Source: Methanosarcina barkeri str. Wiesmoor
Lineage (GTDB): Archaea > Halobacteriota > Methanosarcinia > Methanosarcinales > Methanosarcinaceae
Assembly (NCBI RefSeq): GCF_000969985.1
Contig: NZ_CP009526.1
Span: 1,736,001-1,800,000, forward strand
Length of the DNA: 64,000 bases
Reading direction: 5' to 3'
Shown: positions 54,581 through 62,668 of the stretch, in pieces
How positions within the stretch are numbered: position 1 is the stretch's first letter
How the letters are laid out: every line of letters begins with the position of its first letter
Notes under the pieces: generated by a model
The model's input: only the letters and a program-made list of their open reading frames with translations
What the model was told of the DNA's origin: nothing
Database searches by the model: none
Program-made: the position numbers and the translations under genes

Positions 54581-55645
54581 ATGAAAAAGAAGCTGATATC
54601 AGGACTTATTTTACTTATAATTTTTTTTGCTGCACTGCCTTACTCAGCAGGAGCTTCCGATGAAAATTTTCTTAAATATACGAGTTCAGGAAATGCTTTT
54701 GGGGCTGGTGAGGACCTTCAGATAGACCAGGATATTCAGGGAGACCTGGTGCTTGCAGGGTCCCAAATTGAAGTAAACGGAAACACAGGAGGTAATTTCC
54801 TGGGTGCGAGCGGAGAGATAGTTGTTAATGGAAACGTTTCAGGAAACATTCTCGCACTCGGAGGCTCCATAAGGGTAAATGGAAATGTAGGTGGAGATGT
54901 GGCCGCACTAGGTGGCCAGATCATTCTTTCTCGCGACAGTGTGGTCGAGGGGGATATTCTGCTTGGCGGAGGGGAAGTAACACTTGATGGGACAGTTAAC
55001 GGAGATGGGGAAGTCTCGACAAGTACCCTCAAAACCGGAGATGACTTTGAGCTTAAAGGAAATCTTATACTCCAAGCCAATAATTATCCACCAAATCTGA
55101 ACGATAAAGTTGGCGGAAACCTGAATATTACGCAGGTAAATACAAAGGAAGAGCAGTATGAAAGTGTTTTCGAAGGGTTTAGCATTTTCTCCTTTATCCT
55201 GAGCCTGTTCGCGTCCCTGGCTCTGGGTCTGGTCCTTATCTACCTTTTCCCGGGATTCATAGGCGGGGTTGCGGAACTCGTAAAAGATTCACCTCTGAAA
55301 ACAGGATTACTGGGTTTTCTGACTCTAATTTTCCTTCCAGTGCTCTCAATAATCTTGCTTATTACTTTCTTTGGGTGGAGCCTTTCGATTCTTATTATCC
55401 TGCTTCTGATACTTGCGCTTCTTATCGCGACAGTGCCTGTGAAAATGCTTGCAGGCGAGATAATCTATAATAAAATATTAAAAAAGGAAGCGGGAAAACT
55501 GATGTACTATCTTGTTGGGGCAGTCCTATTTGCAATTATATACGAAATTCCTTTCCTGGGAGGGCTTATACGTTTTATTGCCCTCATTATTGGGTTAGGG
55601 GCAATAGTAGTTTGGCTTGCGACTCGCGCCAGATCAACTAGTTAA
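54581..55645 (+). CDS. Secreted/membrane bactofilin-like (polymer-forming) protein
   Basis: 354 residues. Signal peptide at 1-25 (LILLIIFFAALPYSAGA). Residues about 40-165 are short beta-helical repeats: DIQGDLVLAGSQIEVNGNTG, GNFLGASGEIVVNGNVSGNI, LALGGSIRVNGNVGGDVAAL, GGQIILSRDSVVEGDILLGG. This is the DUF342/bactofilin-type right-handed helix. The C-terminal half has about four TM helices (FILSLFASLALGLVLIYLFP, LLGFLTLIFLPVLSIILLIT, ILIILLLILALLIATVPVKM and two more). Topology suggests the helix is outside the cell. It may form or organise an envelope polymer; function unproven. gctggttt precedes the ATG; the start is otherwise well defined. Confidence 0.8.
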   Translation: MKKKLISGLILLIIFFAALPYSAGASDENFLKYTSSGNAFGAGEDLQIDQDIQGDLVLAGSQIEVNGNTGGNFLGASGEIVVNGNVSGNILALGGSIRVNGNVGGDVAALGGQIILSRDSVVEGDILLGGGEVTLDGTVNGDGEVSTSTLKTGDDFELKGNLILQANNYPPNLNDKVGGNLNITQVNTKEEQYESVFEGFSIFSFILSLFASLALGLVLIYLFPGFIGGVAELVKDSPLKTGLLGFLTLIFLPVLSIILLITFFGWSLSILIILLLILALLIATVPVKMLAGEIIYNKILKKEAGKLMYYLVGAVLFAIIYEIPFLGGLIRFIALIIGLGAIVVWLATRARSTS

Positions 55646-55819
55646 GCGGGTGAATTTTCTAAGCGGGGAAATTTCAATTTTCTCGTGCAGGTGGTTTCAG
55701 GCAGATTTTAAAAAAACTTGAGAAAACTAAAAAATTTATAGGAAATCAAGAAAAATGGAGAAAATAGGGGAATTTGGAGAAAATCAGGAAATTTGAGTCA
55801 TGAATAGGCTCATTATTTA

Positions 55820-55949
55820 GAGCTTATCCGAAAAGTAGTTACCTGCTGTAACTTTACAATCAGCAATATGTAAAACCAGAACGGCTAGCTGGATATTATA
55901 GCTCTATTGTGATTTTTCAACATGCATTGCTGGCTTTTCGGATAGGCTC
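55820..55949. mobile_element. MITE copy C (130 bp)
   Basis: Begins gagcttatccgaaaagtag and ends gcttttcggataggctc; 130 bp; flanked by TTA on both sides (55817-55819 and 55950-55952). Shares ends with copies A, B and D but its interior is different. The remaining gap 55646-56405 shows no gene. Confidence 0.85.
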
Positions 55950-56405
55950 TTAATGAGTTATAGGCAAACAATATCTATCAAATCAAGAATGCGTAGTGTA
56001 GCATAGTGAAAAGGACCTCGTGCCGTTTACAATATGACCCTAAGAAATCTCCGCTTCCCTTTGATCCTAAAGCAAAACTCGAGAAATTCAGATTTTGAGT
56101 CAATAGTTGTTTTTCCAAATGATCTTAACAGGATACAGTGATAGTCTAAATTTTGAATAAGTTCAAAAAAGTTGAATTCTTCTTCTTTTTTCCATATTTT
56201 ATAATAAATACTACATATTTTGATAAAGTTTATTATTAAAGCAACAACCCTACGAGAGCTGCTAGTTTTTTCTTTGGAACGCGGTATTCTGACCGAATAG
56301 CGAAGTTAATACTGAATACTAATGTTAATATAGTAATTAAACTGTAAGTTATAATAGTAACTAATAGTTATTAAACGAAATTAAGGTTATTTTTCTGGTG
56401 ATTAG

Positions 56406-57098
56406 GTGTCTATAAAAGAAATAAAAAAGCAGGAAAAAGAGCAGAGACGCAATTATATTCTTGATGCAGCAGAAAAATTGTTTTTCTCCAGAGGTTACGA
56501 TGGCGTTTCAATGGACGACATCGCAAACGAGGTAGAATTCAACAAAGCGACGCTTTATCTTTATTTTAAGAATAAAGAGTCTCTTTTTTTTGCCGTTGTC
56601 CTGCGCGGGGCAAGAATCCTGAATGACATGTTTGAAGCAAGATTAAAAAATTGCAAAACAAGTATCGAGGTGCTGGATACTCTCGGAAAAGAGTACTTTT
56701 AGTTCGTAGCTCAGTATCCAGATTATAATCGGATGTACCTCTATTTCCGATCTGGAAGGTTCAATCTGGAAGATTATGAAAATATGGATGAAGCTGCAAA
56801 GGAGATTCTCAAGTTAAACCATGATAAATTCTTACTAACGTGTGACGCAATTAAATCAGGAATCGATGAAGGCTCGATCCGGAGCAATGTGGATCCAGTT
56901 GAAATGACCATTTTCTTGAATCTGATTGTAAAAGGGCTTACAGAACTGCATCCCGACTTTAATAAAGTACTGGAGAAACGGGGAATTACTCAACATCAGT
57001 TTTTCGTAGACGCCGCTGATTTTATACACCACATGCTCATGAACCCGGACAAGTGGATAAAAAATGAAAATAACTGTGTCAATCGGAAGATCGAATAA
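56406..57098 (+). CDS. TetR-family regulator with one in-frame TAG codon (possible pyrrolysine)
   Basis: GTG start 56406; 693 bases, 230 codons plus stop if read through. [63 protein letters not shown]. At 56700-56702 a TAG interrupts KEYF[17 protein letters not shown], and the same frame then continues to a normal TetR C-terminal domain ([37 protein letters not shown]) with no other lesion. In Methanosarcina TAG can encode pyrrolysine, so either a 230-residue Pyl-containing protein, a 98-residue HTH-only product, or an early pseudogene. It precedes the methyltransferase array in the same direction and may regulate it. Confidence 0.75.
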
Positions 57099-57193
57099 GA
57101 AATATCGAAAAGGGAAGATCGAAAATCGAGTTCTACTTAACTGACTAATTAAACCTATTTTTAAAATGGAATATTTCACCGGGAGGACCATAA

Positions 57194-58114
57194 GTGCACG
57201 AATCAACAAGCTTCACGAATACAAATGAAACTACCATGAAAAGAAAAGGCCCCAGCAATATGGCTGAGAGAATCGCGCTTATCAGGGCCGGGGAATCAAG
57301 AAGACCCGAGGATGAACGTATTTGTTATGACCCCTATGCCATCCGCTTCATCAACCCGGAAATATTGGAATTTGCGGCCCGTAATCCGGAAAAGTATAAA
57401 GCAGAAATTGAACAGCTGGAGCAGCTCTTTCCCGGATTGGCGAATTCGGCAGTTGCCAGGGCCAGGTATTTTGACGATGTTGTAAAAGCGTCTACCGATG
57501 ATGGTCTCGAGCAGCTGGTTATCCTTGGTGCAGGTTATGACACCCGTGCCTATCGGATTGAGGAGCTGAAAAACGTCAACGTTTTTGAGGTGGACCACCC
57601 TGACACTCAGCGTGTGAAAGTAGAGAAAATAAAGGAGATTTTCGGCTCGCTTCCCGGCCACGTTACATATGTCCCTCTCGACCTGGAATTTGATAAACTC
57701 GGCCAGCATCTTGCTGAAAGTGGATATAACAGTTCCGAGAAGACTCTTTTTGTCATGGAAGGACTGGTAATGTACCTCCAGCCTGGGACTATGGATGAGA
57801 TACTGTCTTTCGTAGTGAATAATTCCGGCAAGGGAAGTGCCGTTATTTTCGACTATGGGGTTTTCAGATCTGCAGATGCCGGAGAGGCTGCACCGGAAGC
57901 GGGCAAAAACATCCGGGATTTCACTAAAAAACGGAGGAAACCCCTTAAGTTCATTCTCAGAGACGGAGAAGTCGAAACATTTCTTTCCGAAAGGGGATTT
58001 TCCAGAATCCTGAATATGACCAGCGAGGCCTATAAAAAGGCATATTTTTACGGAAAAAACGAGGGCCGGGTAGTTAGCAGCTTAATCTCGTTTGCCTATG
58101 CATTGGTCAGGTAA
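57194..58114 (+). CDS. TIGR00027/LCMT-like SAM-dependent methyltransferase 1
   Basis: 306 residues from GTG 57194, preceded by gggaggaccataa. Family runs: ERICYDPYAIRFINPEILEF at the N-terminus, ARARYFDDVVKASTDDGLEQ, the SAM loop LVILGAGYDTRAYRIEELKN, VFEVDHPDTQRVKVEKIKEI, then TLFVMEGLVMYLQPGTMDEI. The C-terminal half matches the other three paralogues. These enzymes (also called Ppm1/LCMT or leucine carboxyl O-methyltransferase-like) methylate small-molecule or protein carboxyls; substrate unknown. First of a four-gene array and directly downstream of the TetR gene (95-bp gap). Cytoplasmic. Confidence 0.9.
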   Translation: MHESTSFTNTNETTMKRKGPSNMAERIALIRAGESRRPEDERICYDPYAIRFINPEILEFAARNPEKYKAEIEQLEQLFPGLANSAVARARYFDDVVKASTDDGLEQLVILGAGYDTRAYRIEELKNVNVFEVDHPDTQRVKVEKIKEIFGSLPGHVTYVPLDLEFDKLGQHLAESGYNSSEKTLFVMEGLVMYLQPGTMDEILSFVVNNSGKGSAVIFDYGVFRSADAGEAAPEAGKNIRDFTKKRRKPLKFILRDGEVETFLSERGFSRILNMTSEAYKKAYFYGKNEGRVVSSLISFAYALVR

Positions 58115-58217
58115 ATCAAAAACAACCGAATCAGAAGCAACCGACTCAAAAAACAACCGAATCAAAAGAACAACCTGAAATCTTTCTGAAACTTAAGTGA
58201 GAAGAGGTGAGCATGCA

Positions 58218-59138
58218 GTGCAAGAACAAGAAATTTCCACAACTTCAAATGAAGCAAACACAAAGAGAAAAGGACCCAGTAAAATGGCCGAGGGAATTAC
58301 CCTCCACCGAGTCGATGAATCAAGTAAGTCCGAAGAAGAACGGATATTTTATGATCCTTATGCCGTTAATTTTGTTAACCCCGCGATCCTGGAATTCGCA
58401 GCAAAATATCCCGAGCAGGCAAAAGCAGCAGTAGAGCAGATGGAGCGTCTTTTCCCGGGTCTCGGCAATTCTATTCGGGCCAGAGTAAGATATTTTGACG
58501 ATTTTGTCAGGGCAGCAGTCGATGAAGAGCTTCGCCAACTGGTCATCCTTGGCGCGGGATATGATACCAGAGCGTACAGGATTGAAGGGCTGAAAGAGAA
58601 AGTCATGGTTTTTGAAGTGGACCATCCAGATACCCAGAGTATAAAAATCGAAAAGATCAAAGAAATCTTCGGTTCCCTGCCGGATCACGTTATCTATGTG
58701 CCGGTTGATTTCGAAACCGACAACTTTGGCGAAAGGCTTGCTGCGCAGGGATACGACAGGTCATTGAAAACTCTTTTCCTTCTGGAAGGACTCATTATGT
58801 ATATTTCTCCCGAAGCCGTTGATGAAACATTATCCTTTATCGCAAAAAACTCTGGGAGGGGCAGTACTATCCTGTTTGATTACTACCCTGAATCCATTGT
58901 TGACGGAACATGTGAATCGAAAGTGGAGGAAAACATCCGGAATTATACGAAACAACAGGGAGAACCCCTTCAGTTTGGGATCAGGGAAGGAATGGTCGAG
59001 GCTTTTCTTGTCGAACGGGGATTTTCCGGAGTTCAGAACGTGACTGCTGAGGAGTACAGGAAAATGTACTTCCATGGGATAAATAAAGATAGGGAAGTAT
59101 GCGATCTTTTATTCTTCGCTCACGCAGTGATCGAATAA
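58218..59138 (+). CDS. TIGR00027/LCMT-like methyltransferase 2
   Basis: 306 residues from GTG 58218, chosen because gaggtga lies 7 bases upstream and the N-terminus then matches copy 1 in length (a GTG at 58197 would add seven residues). Same motifs: ERIFYDPYAVNFVNPAILEF, VRYFDDFVRAAVDEELRQLV, ILGAGYDTRAYRIEGLKEKV, MVFEVDHPDTQSIKIEKIKE, TLFLLEGLIMYISPEAVDET, STILFDYYPESIVDGTCESK. The last 60 codons contain a tract identical to copy 3 and another shared with copy 4, suggesting gene conversion. The spacing (103 bp) to copy 1 fits one transcript. Confidence 0.9.
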   Translation: MQEQEISTTSNEANTKRKGPSKMAEGITLHRVDESSKSEEERIFYDPYAVNFVNPAILEFAAKYPEQAKAAVEQMERLFPGLGNSIRARVRYFDDFVRAAVDEELRQLVILGAGYDTRAYRIEGLKEKVMVFEVDHPDTQSIKIEKIKEIFGSLPDHVIYVPVDFETDNFGERLAAQGYDRSLKTLFLLEGLIMYISPEAVDETLSFIAKNSGRGSTILFDYYPESIVDGTCESKVEENIRNYTKQQGEPLQFGIREGMVEAFLVERGFSGVQNVTAEEYRKMYFHGINKDREVCDLLFFAHAVIE

Positions 59139-59152
59139 AGGGGGACATATTT

Positions 59153-60075
59153 ATGGAAACACTGGACAAACCAGAAAATAAAATTTCAAAAATCGTGATG
59201 AATAAAGGACCCAGCAGCAAGACGGCTGAGGGGATCGCACTCCATCGACTGCGCGAATCCGTCAGGCCCGAAAGCGAACGGATCTTTTATGACCCGTATG
59301 CCATCTATTTCATCAATCCGAAAATTCTGGAATTTATTCGCAGTAATCCTGATAAGTCAAAAGCTGAAGTCGAACGATACGATCACTTCCTGCCGGGGAC
59401 AGTCAATTCCATAGTGGCCAGGGTCAGGTATTTTGATGATTTCGTAAAAAAGTCGATAGACGAAGGATTTGAGCAGCTAATCATCATGGGTGCTGGGTAT
59501 GATAGCCGTGCTTACAGGATCGAAGGGATGAAAAAGCTAAAAGTATTCGAAGTGGATCATCCTGAGACCCAGAGTTCGAAAATAGAAAAGGTGAGAAAGA
59601 TCTTCACCTCCCTTCCGGACCACGTCTCGTACATCCCAGCGGACCTGGCTGCAGACGATTTAGGCCGGAAACTGCAGGATGCAGGGTACAATAAATCTAA
59701 GAAGACACTCTTTCTCATGGAAGGGCTCCTGTATTATCTCTCTCCTAGGTTAGTGGAGATAAAATCCTATCCTTCATATTGATGAACTCGGGAAAGGAAA
59801 GTGCTATTCTCTTTGACTATTTCCCGGAATCCGTAGTCGATGGAAGCTGTGAGTTAGAGGTAGGAAGGAATCTGCATAATCATCTGGCAGAGCTCGGAGA
59901 ACCGCTGCAGTTCGGTATTAGGGAGGGAATGGTCGAGGCTTTTCTTGTCGAACGGGGATTTTCCGGAGTTCAGAATGTAACTGCTGAAGAATTTAAAAAA
60001 TTATACTTCCATAGAGCTAATAAAGACAGGGAGGTATGCAGTCTTTATTATTTTGCCCACGCAGTAATCGAATAA
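59153..60075 (+). pseudogene. TIGR00027/LCMT-like methyltransferase 3, single-base frameshift
   Basis: Starts ATG 59153 (ggggga 9 bases before). Reads normally to LFLMEGLLYYLSPRLVEIKS, where the frame is lost near 59752-59770. The C-terminal part continues one frame over as ILMNSGKESAILFDYFPESV to the end at 60075. Total length 923 bases is one less than the 924 of copy 4, so a single base was lost. Could also be a sequencing error. All motif residues (ERIFYDPYAIYFINP, IMGAGYDSRAYRIEGMKKL) are intact. The C-terminal tract matches copy 2 very closely. Confidence 0.85.
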
Positions 60076-60090
60076 ATTGAGTTTTTTTCA

Positions 60091-60223
60091 TGCGGCCACT
60101 GTGCCGCTTTATGCCCTGTCTGCGCCATAGACCATTCAGGCCTCCCGGTATCCGATCAGATGTTTTGTCTCTTAAGATCAAGACGCTCGATCAAGGCATA
60201 TCAATTCTTTTCTTTCCAATAAC
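60091..60223 (+). pseudogene. Ferredoxin-nitroreductase fusion remnant
   Basis: CGHCAALCPVCAIDHSGLPV (iron-sulfur cluster motif) then SDQMFCLLRS and, one frame over, RRSIKAYQ before a stop. This is the start of a ferredoxin-nitroreductase of the type CxxCxxxCP..AI..SGLP...RRSIR. Upstream and downstream parts are missing. Confidence 0.65.
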
Positions 60224-60254
60224 CTTTTATAAAGTGCATGCAATCACGTAGTTT

Positions 60255-61145
60255 ATGATCATATCCCAGGGTAAGACTAAAGTCATACTGCCTGGCCCCA
60301 GGAAAAACACAGTTTTTCTGGAGACCCGGAACGTCCTCACCGGAGGCGATGCTGCCAGGCGTGAGACAATCGCAGGTATAGGTATCCACAAGACAACTCA
60401 GGCAGCCAATATCTTTTCTCTGTTGAACAGGAAGGGGCTGCCGACTGCATTTATCGAACGCACCTCACCCAACACGCTGCTGTGCTACCAGTGTGAAATG
60501 CTTCCTCTTGAACTGGTTGTACGCCGCTATGCATGGGGCTCATATTTGCAGCGTCATCCGGAGTATGGAAATCAAGAAGGTACAGCTTACCGGTTCGATG
60601 AGCCTGTCTGGGAAATTTTTCATAAATTGTCAGTTGTGGGTTTTCCTGTAACCGATAAACCTTATCAAATCGATGAGGAAGCAGCAAGGGAGCAATTTTT
60701 GCATAATGGAATCTGGCAGGAGGGAGTATATACGGATCCTTACATTCAGGTCGATAAGAACCAGTGGCTTCTCTATCCATCTAAAAAAGAGCTTTCCAAA
60801 TCAAAGCCCATCTTGTCAATGAAACCTGCATGCAGCCAGGAAGAGCTTGATTACATAGTGCAAGCGATCATGCTGCCTACGTTCCTTGCCCTTGAAGATG
60901 CATGGCGCAAGATCATGACCACATATGGCCCAATGGAGCTTGTGGATTTGAAGATCGAGGTAGGTAGGCGACTTGATAATAATAGGATCGTAATCGCCGA
61001 TGTCATCGACAACGACAGCTGGCGCATCTGGTCCGGAGGCAATCCCGAAAAACAACTTGACAAACAGTGTTTCAGGGACGGTAACCCACTGGACCAGGTA
61101 GCAGAAAATTATGCAACTTTGGCAGGCATGACTGAGGAATTATAA
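60255..61145 (+). CDS. PurC-like SAICAR synthetase paralogue
   Basis: 296 residues. Matches phosphoribosylaminoimidazole-succinocarboxamide synthase (PurC): SQGKTKVILPGPRKNTVFLE, VLTGGDAARRETIAGIGIHK (nucleotide loop), FSLLNRKGLPTAFIERTSPN, LPLELVVRRYAWGSYLQRHP (GS-Y loop), VDLKIEVGRRLDNNRIVIAD and VIDNDSWRIW. Divergent from typical PurC, with an insert around QVDKNQWLLYPSKKELSKSK. In purine synthesis PurC joins CAIR and aspartate; here, inside a methyltransferase array, it could be a secondary-metabolism paralogue (inference). The stop TAA at 61143 lies within the target duplication of IS copy 2. Confidence 0.82.
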   Translation: MIISQGKTKVILPGPRKNTVFLETRNVLTGGDAARRETIAGIGIHKTTQAANIFSLLNRKGLPTAFIERTSPNTLLCYQCEMLPLELVVRRYAWGSYLQRHPEYGNQEGTAYRFDEPVWEIFHKLSVVGFPVTDKPYQIDEEAAREQFLHNGIWQEGVYTDPYIQVDKNQWLLYPSKKELSKSKPILSMKPACSQEELDYIVQAIMLPTFLALEDAWRKIMTTYGPMELVDLKIEVGRRLDNNRIVIADVIDNDSWRIWSGGNPEKQLDKQCFRDGNPLDQVAENYATLAGMTEEL

Positions 61146-61149
61146 GTTT
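61141..61149. other. Left 9-bp target duplication of IS copy 2
   Basis: tataagttt, repeated at 62404-62412 right after the element. Contains the last base of the final sense codon and the stop codon of the purC-like gene. Confidence 0.85.
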
Positions 61150-62403
61150 AGTCCCCTCTTAATTTCTTCATTCAGAGAAGGCTTGCAATTCCTTCCTTTC
61201 ATTAATACCGTAATTTACAGTTGCCCCTACTAAAAGTACAGCTAAAGAACAGTATTTTTGGACAGAACTCCTTGTATATCTGTGTAAATTCTCCATAGAG
61301 TATGCTTTCTTCGCTATTTTGAATACATCTTCTATAATTGACCTTACAGATCTGAGTTCTTTCCATTTGCTTATTAACTCTTTAAACTTTGCAATTATTT
61401 CTTTGTAGAATTTAATTTCTTTTTCAGTATTTCTTCTTAAATCAAATATTTTCAGAGGATATCTAAACATATTGAAAAGTTTCTTAAAATTACAGTTTTT
61501 CCTTGGAATAATTAAAGGTACTACCTTAAAATTTCTTACAGATATAACGTAGTTTTCATAGGAATAGTACCCTCTATCAGCATAGATAACGTCACCTGCT
61601 TTTATTATTCTCTTTCTTTTAAGTTCTTTAAGTATTTCAGGATAAATTTTAGGTTCTGCTACATTTGCTTCATTAATCAGAAACGCTAAAGGTTTTAATG
61701 TTTGAGAATCAAGTGCAAGAGTAAGTTTCATGCCAATGAAGAAACCTCTATGGGTTGAATGGCCCCACTTGTATTCTTTGTTTTTTAGGCTTTCTTTGGT
61801 AATCTTTTTAGCGTGCCAGTTCAGGTTAAGGTTTATGTCAGTACTATCAATAATAATGTCTCTTGATCCATTTTTTCTCTTAGGGCATAAATCATTCAAT
61901 ATTTCAAAAACAAAAGCAGTAAACTCTTGGGGTTCATACTTACTAAGAATGCCATAAACTTCCTTTTCAGTTGGTACTAAACTGATTTTTAAAAAGTTTC
62001 TCAAGATTTCTCTTTCTTTTAATTCCTTTATAGCATAAGAGATTTCACAAGAAAAAAACATGCTTAGAAGAACAATTTTTATAGTAGGTACTGATCTGTG
62101 GAGGGGCACAATGCCCCTCCTTGTAAGAGTTTGCTTACAGAATCTCAAATCAAAAACATTTAATATTTCGGACAACAATTGCCATTTGAAATCTTCATTT
62201 AGTGGTATAAGTGGAGGTTTCGTAATAATCACCAGAGAAGGATTGAAAATCCTTCTCAATAAAATTTACGATTTTTTATGACATTAATTGAAATTCAGAC
62301 GAAAAATTGAATGTACTTTTTTGAGGGGAACTACTAATAACCTTAATAAATGGAACAAATAAGTAATAACCTCTAGTTTGAGAGTGAGTTTAAGAGGACC
62401 CTA
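61150..62403 (-). mobile_element. IS copy 2, 1254 bp, with intact target duplication
   Basis: Same 1254-bp element as at 49071-50324, same orientation, 12,079 bp away. Flanked by tataagttt on both sides, so this is a simple recent transposition into the end of the purC-like gene. Confidence 0.93.
61168..62259 (-). CDS. IS4/IS5-type DDE transposase (copy 2)
   Basis: 363 residues, uninterrupted, with the same DDE motifs as copy 1 (DIIIDSTDINLNL, GDVIYADRGYYS, SVRSIIEDVFKIAKKAYSM). The few differences are mostly conservative, so both copies may be active. The element is the third feature after the frameshifted methyltransferase and separates the purC-like gene from methyltransferase 4. Confidence 0.9.
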   Translation of the reverse strand: MRRIFNPSLVIITKPPLIPLNEDFKWQLLSEILNVFDLRFCKQTLTRRGIVPLHRSVPTIKIVLLSMFFSCEISYAIKELKEREILRNFLKISLVPTEKEVYGILSKYEPQEFTAFVFEILNDLCPKRKNGSRDIIIDSTDINLNLNWHAKKITKESLKNKEYKWGHSTHRGFFIGMKLTLALDSQTLKPLAFLINEANVAEPKIYPEILKELKRKRIIKAGDVIYADRGYYSYENYVISVRNFKVVPLIIPRKNCNFKKLFNMFRYPLKIFDLRRNTEKEIKFYKEIIAKFKELISKWKELRSVRSIIEDVFKIAKKAYSMENLHRYTRSSVQKYCSLAVLLVGATVNYGINERKELQAFSE

Positions 62404-62412
62404 TATAAGTTT
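62404..62412. other. Right 9-bp target duplication of IS copy 2
   Basis: tataagttt, identical to 61141-61149. Confidence 0.85.
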
Positions 62413-62668
62413 CAATCCTTGCATTAATAGGATTTTACCCGCGAATTGCAGGACCCTTTATTAAAAAATAGGACTTCAGGAGAATGGTCAACTATGTCAG
62501 AGGTTAATTTTAATTCCAGGGCTTTTACGTGAAGTGAAAAATAATCTGATGCCATGCAAAGACTCCAAAATAAGTCCATTACTGAAGGAAAGTTAAAAAA
62601 ATTCTATTCATCCACCAGATAGTCGGGTATTTTAATTCAATCGAATTTTCATTTAAGGAGAATACATT

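Noticed and set aside
59779-60075. Separate small gene starting at TTG 59779
   Set aside because: It is the frameshifted C-terminal part of methyltransferase copy 3.
49071-62403. Composite transposon formed by the two IS copies
   Set aside because: The outer flanks do not match each other, while copy 2 has its own 9-bp duplication, so copy 2 moved alone.
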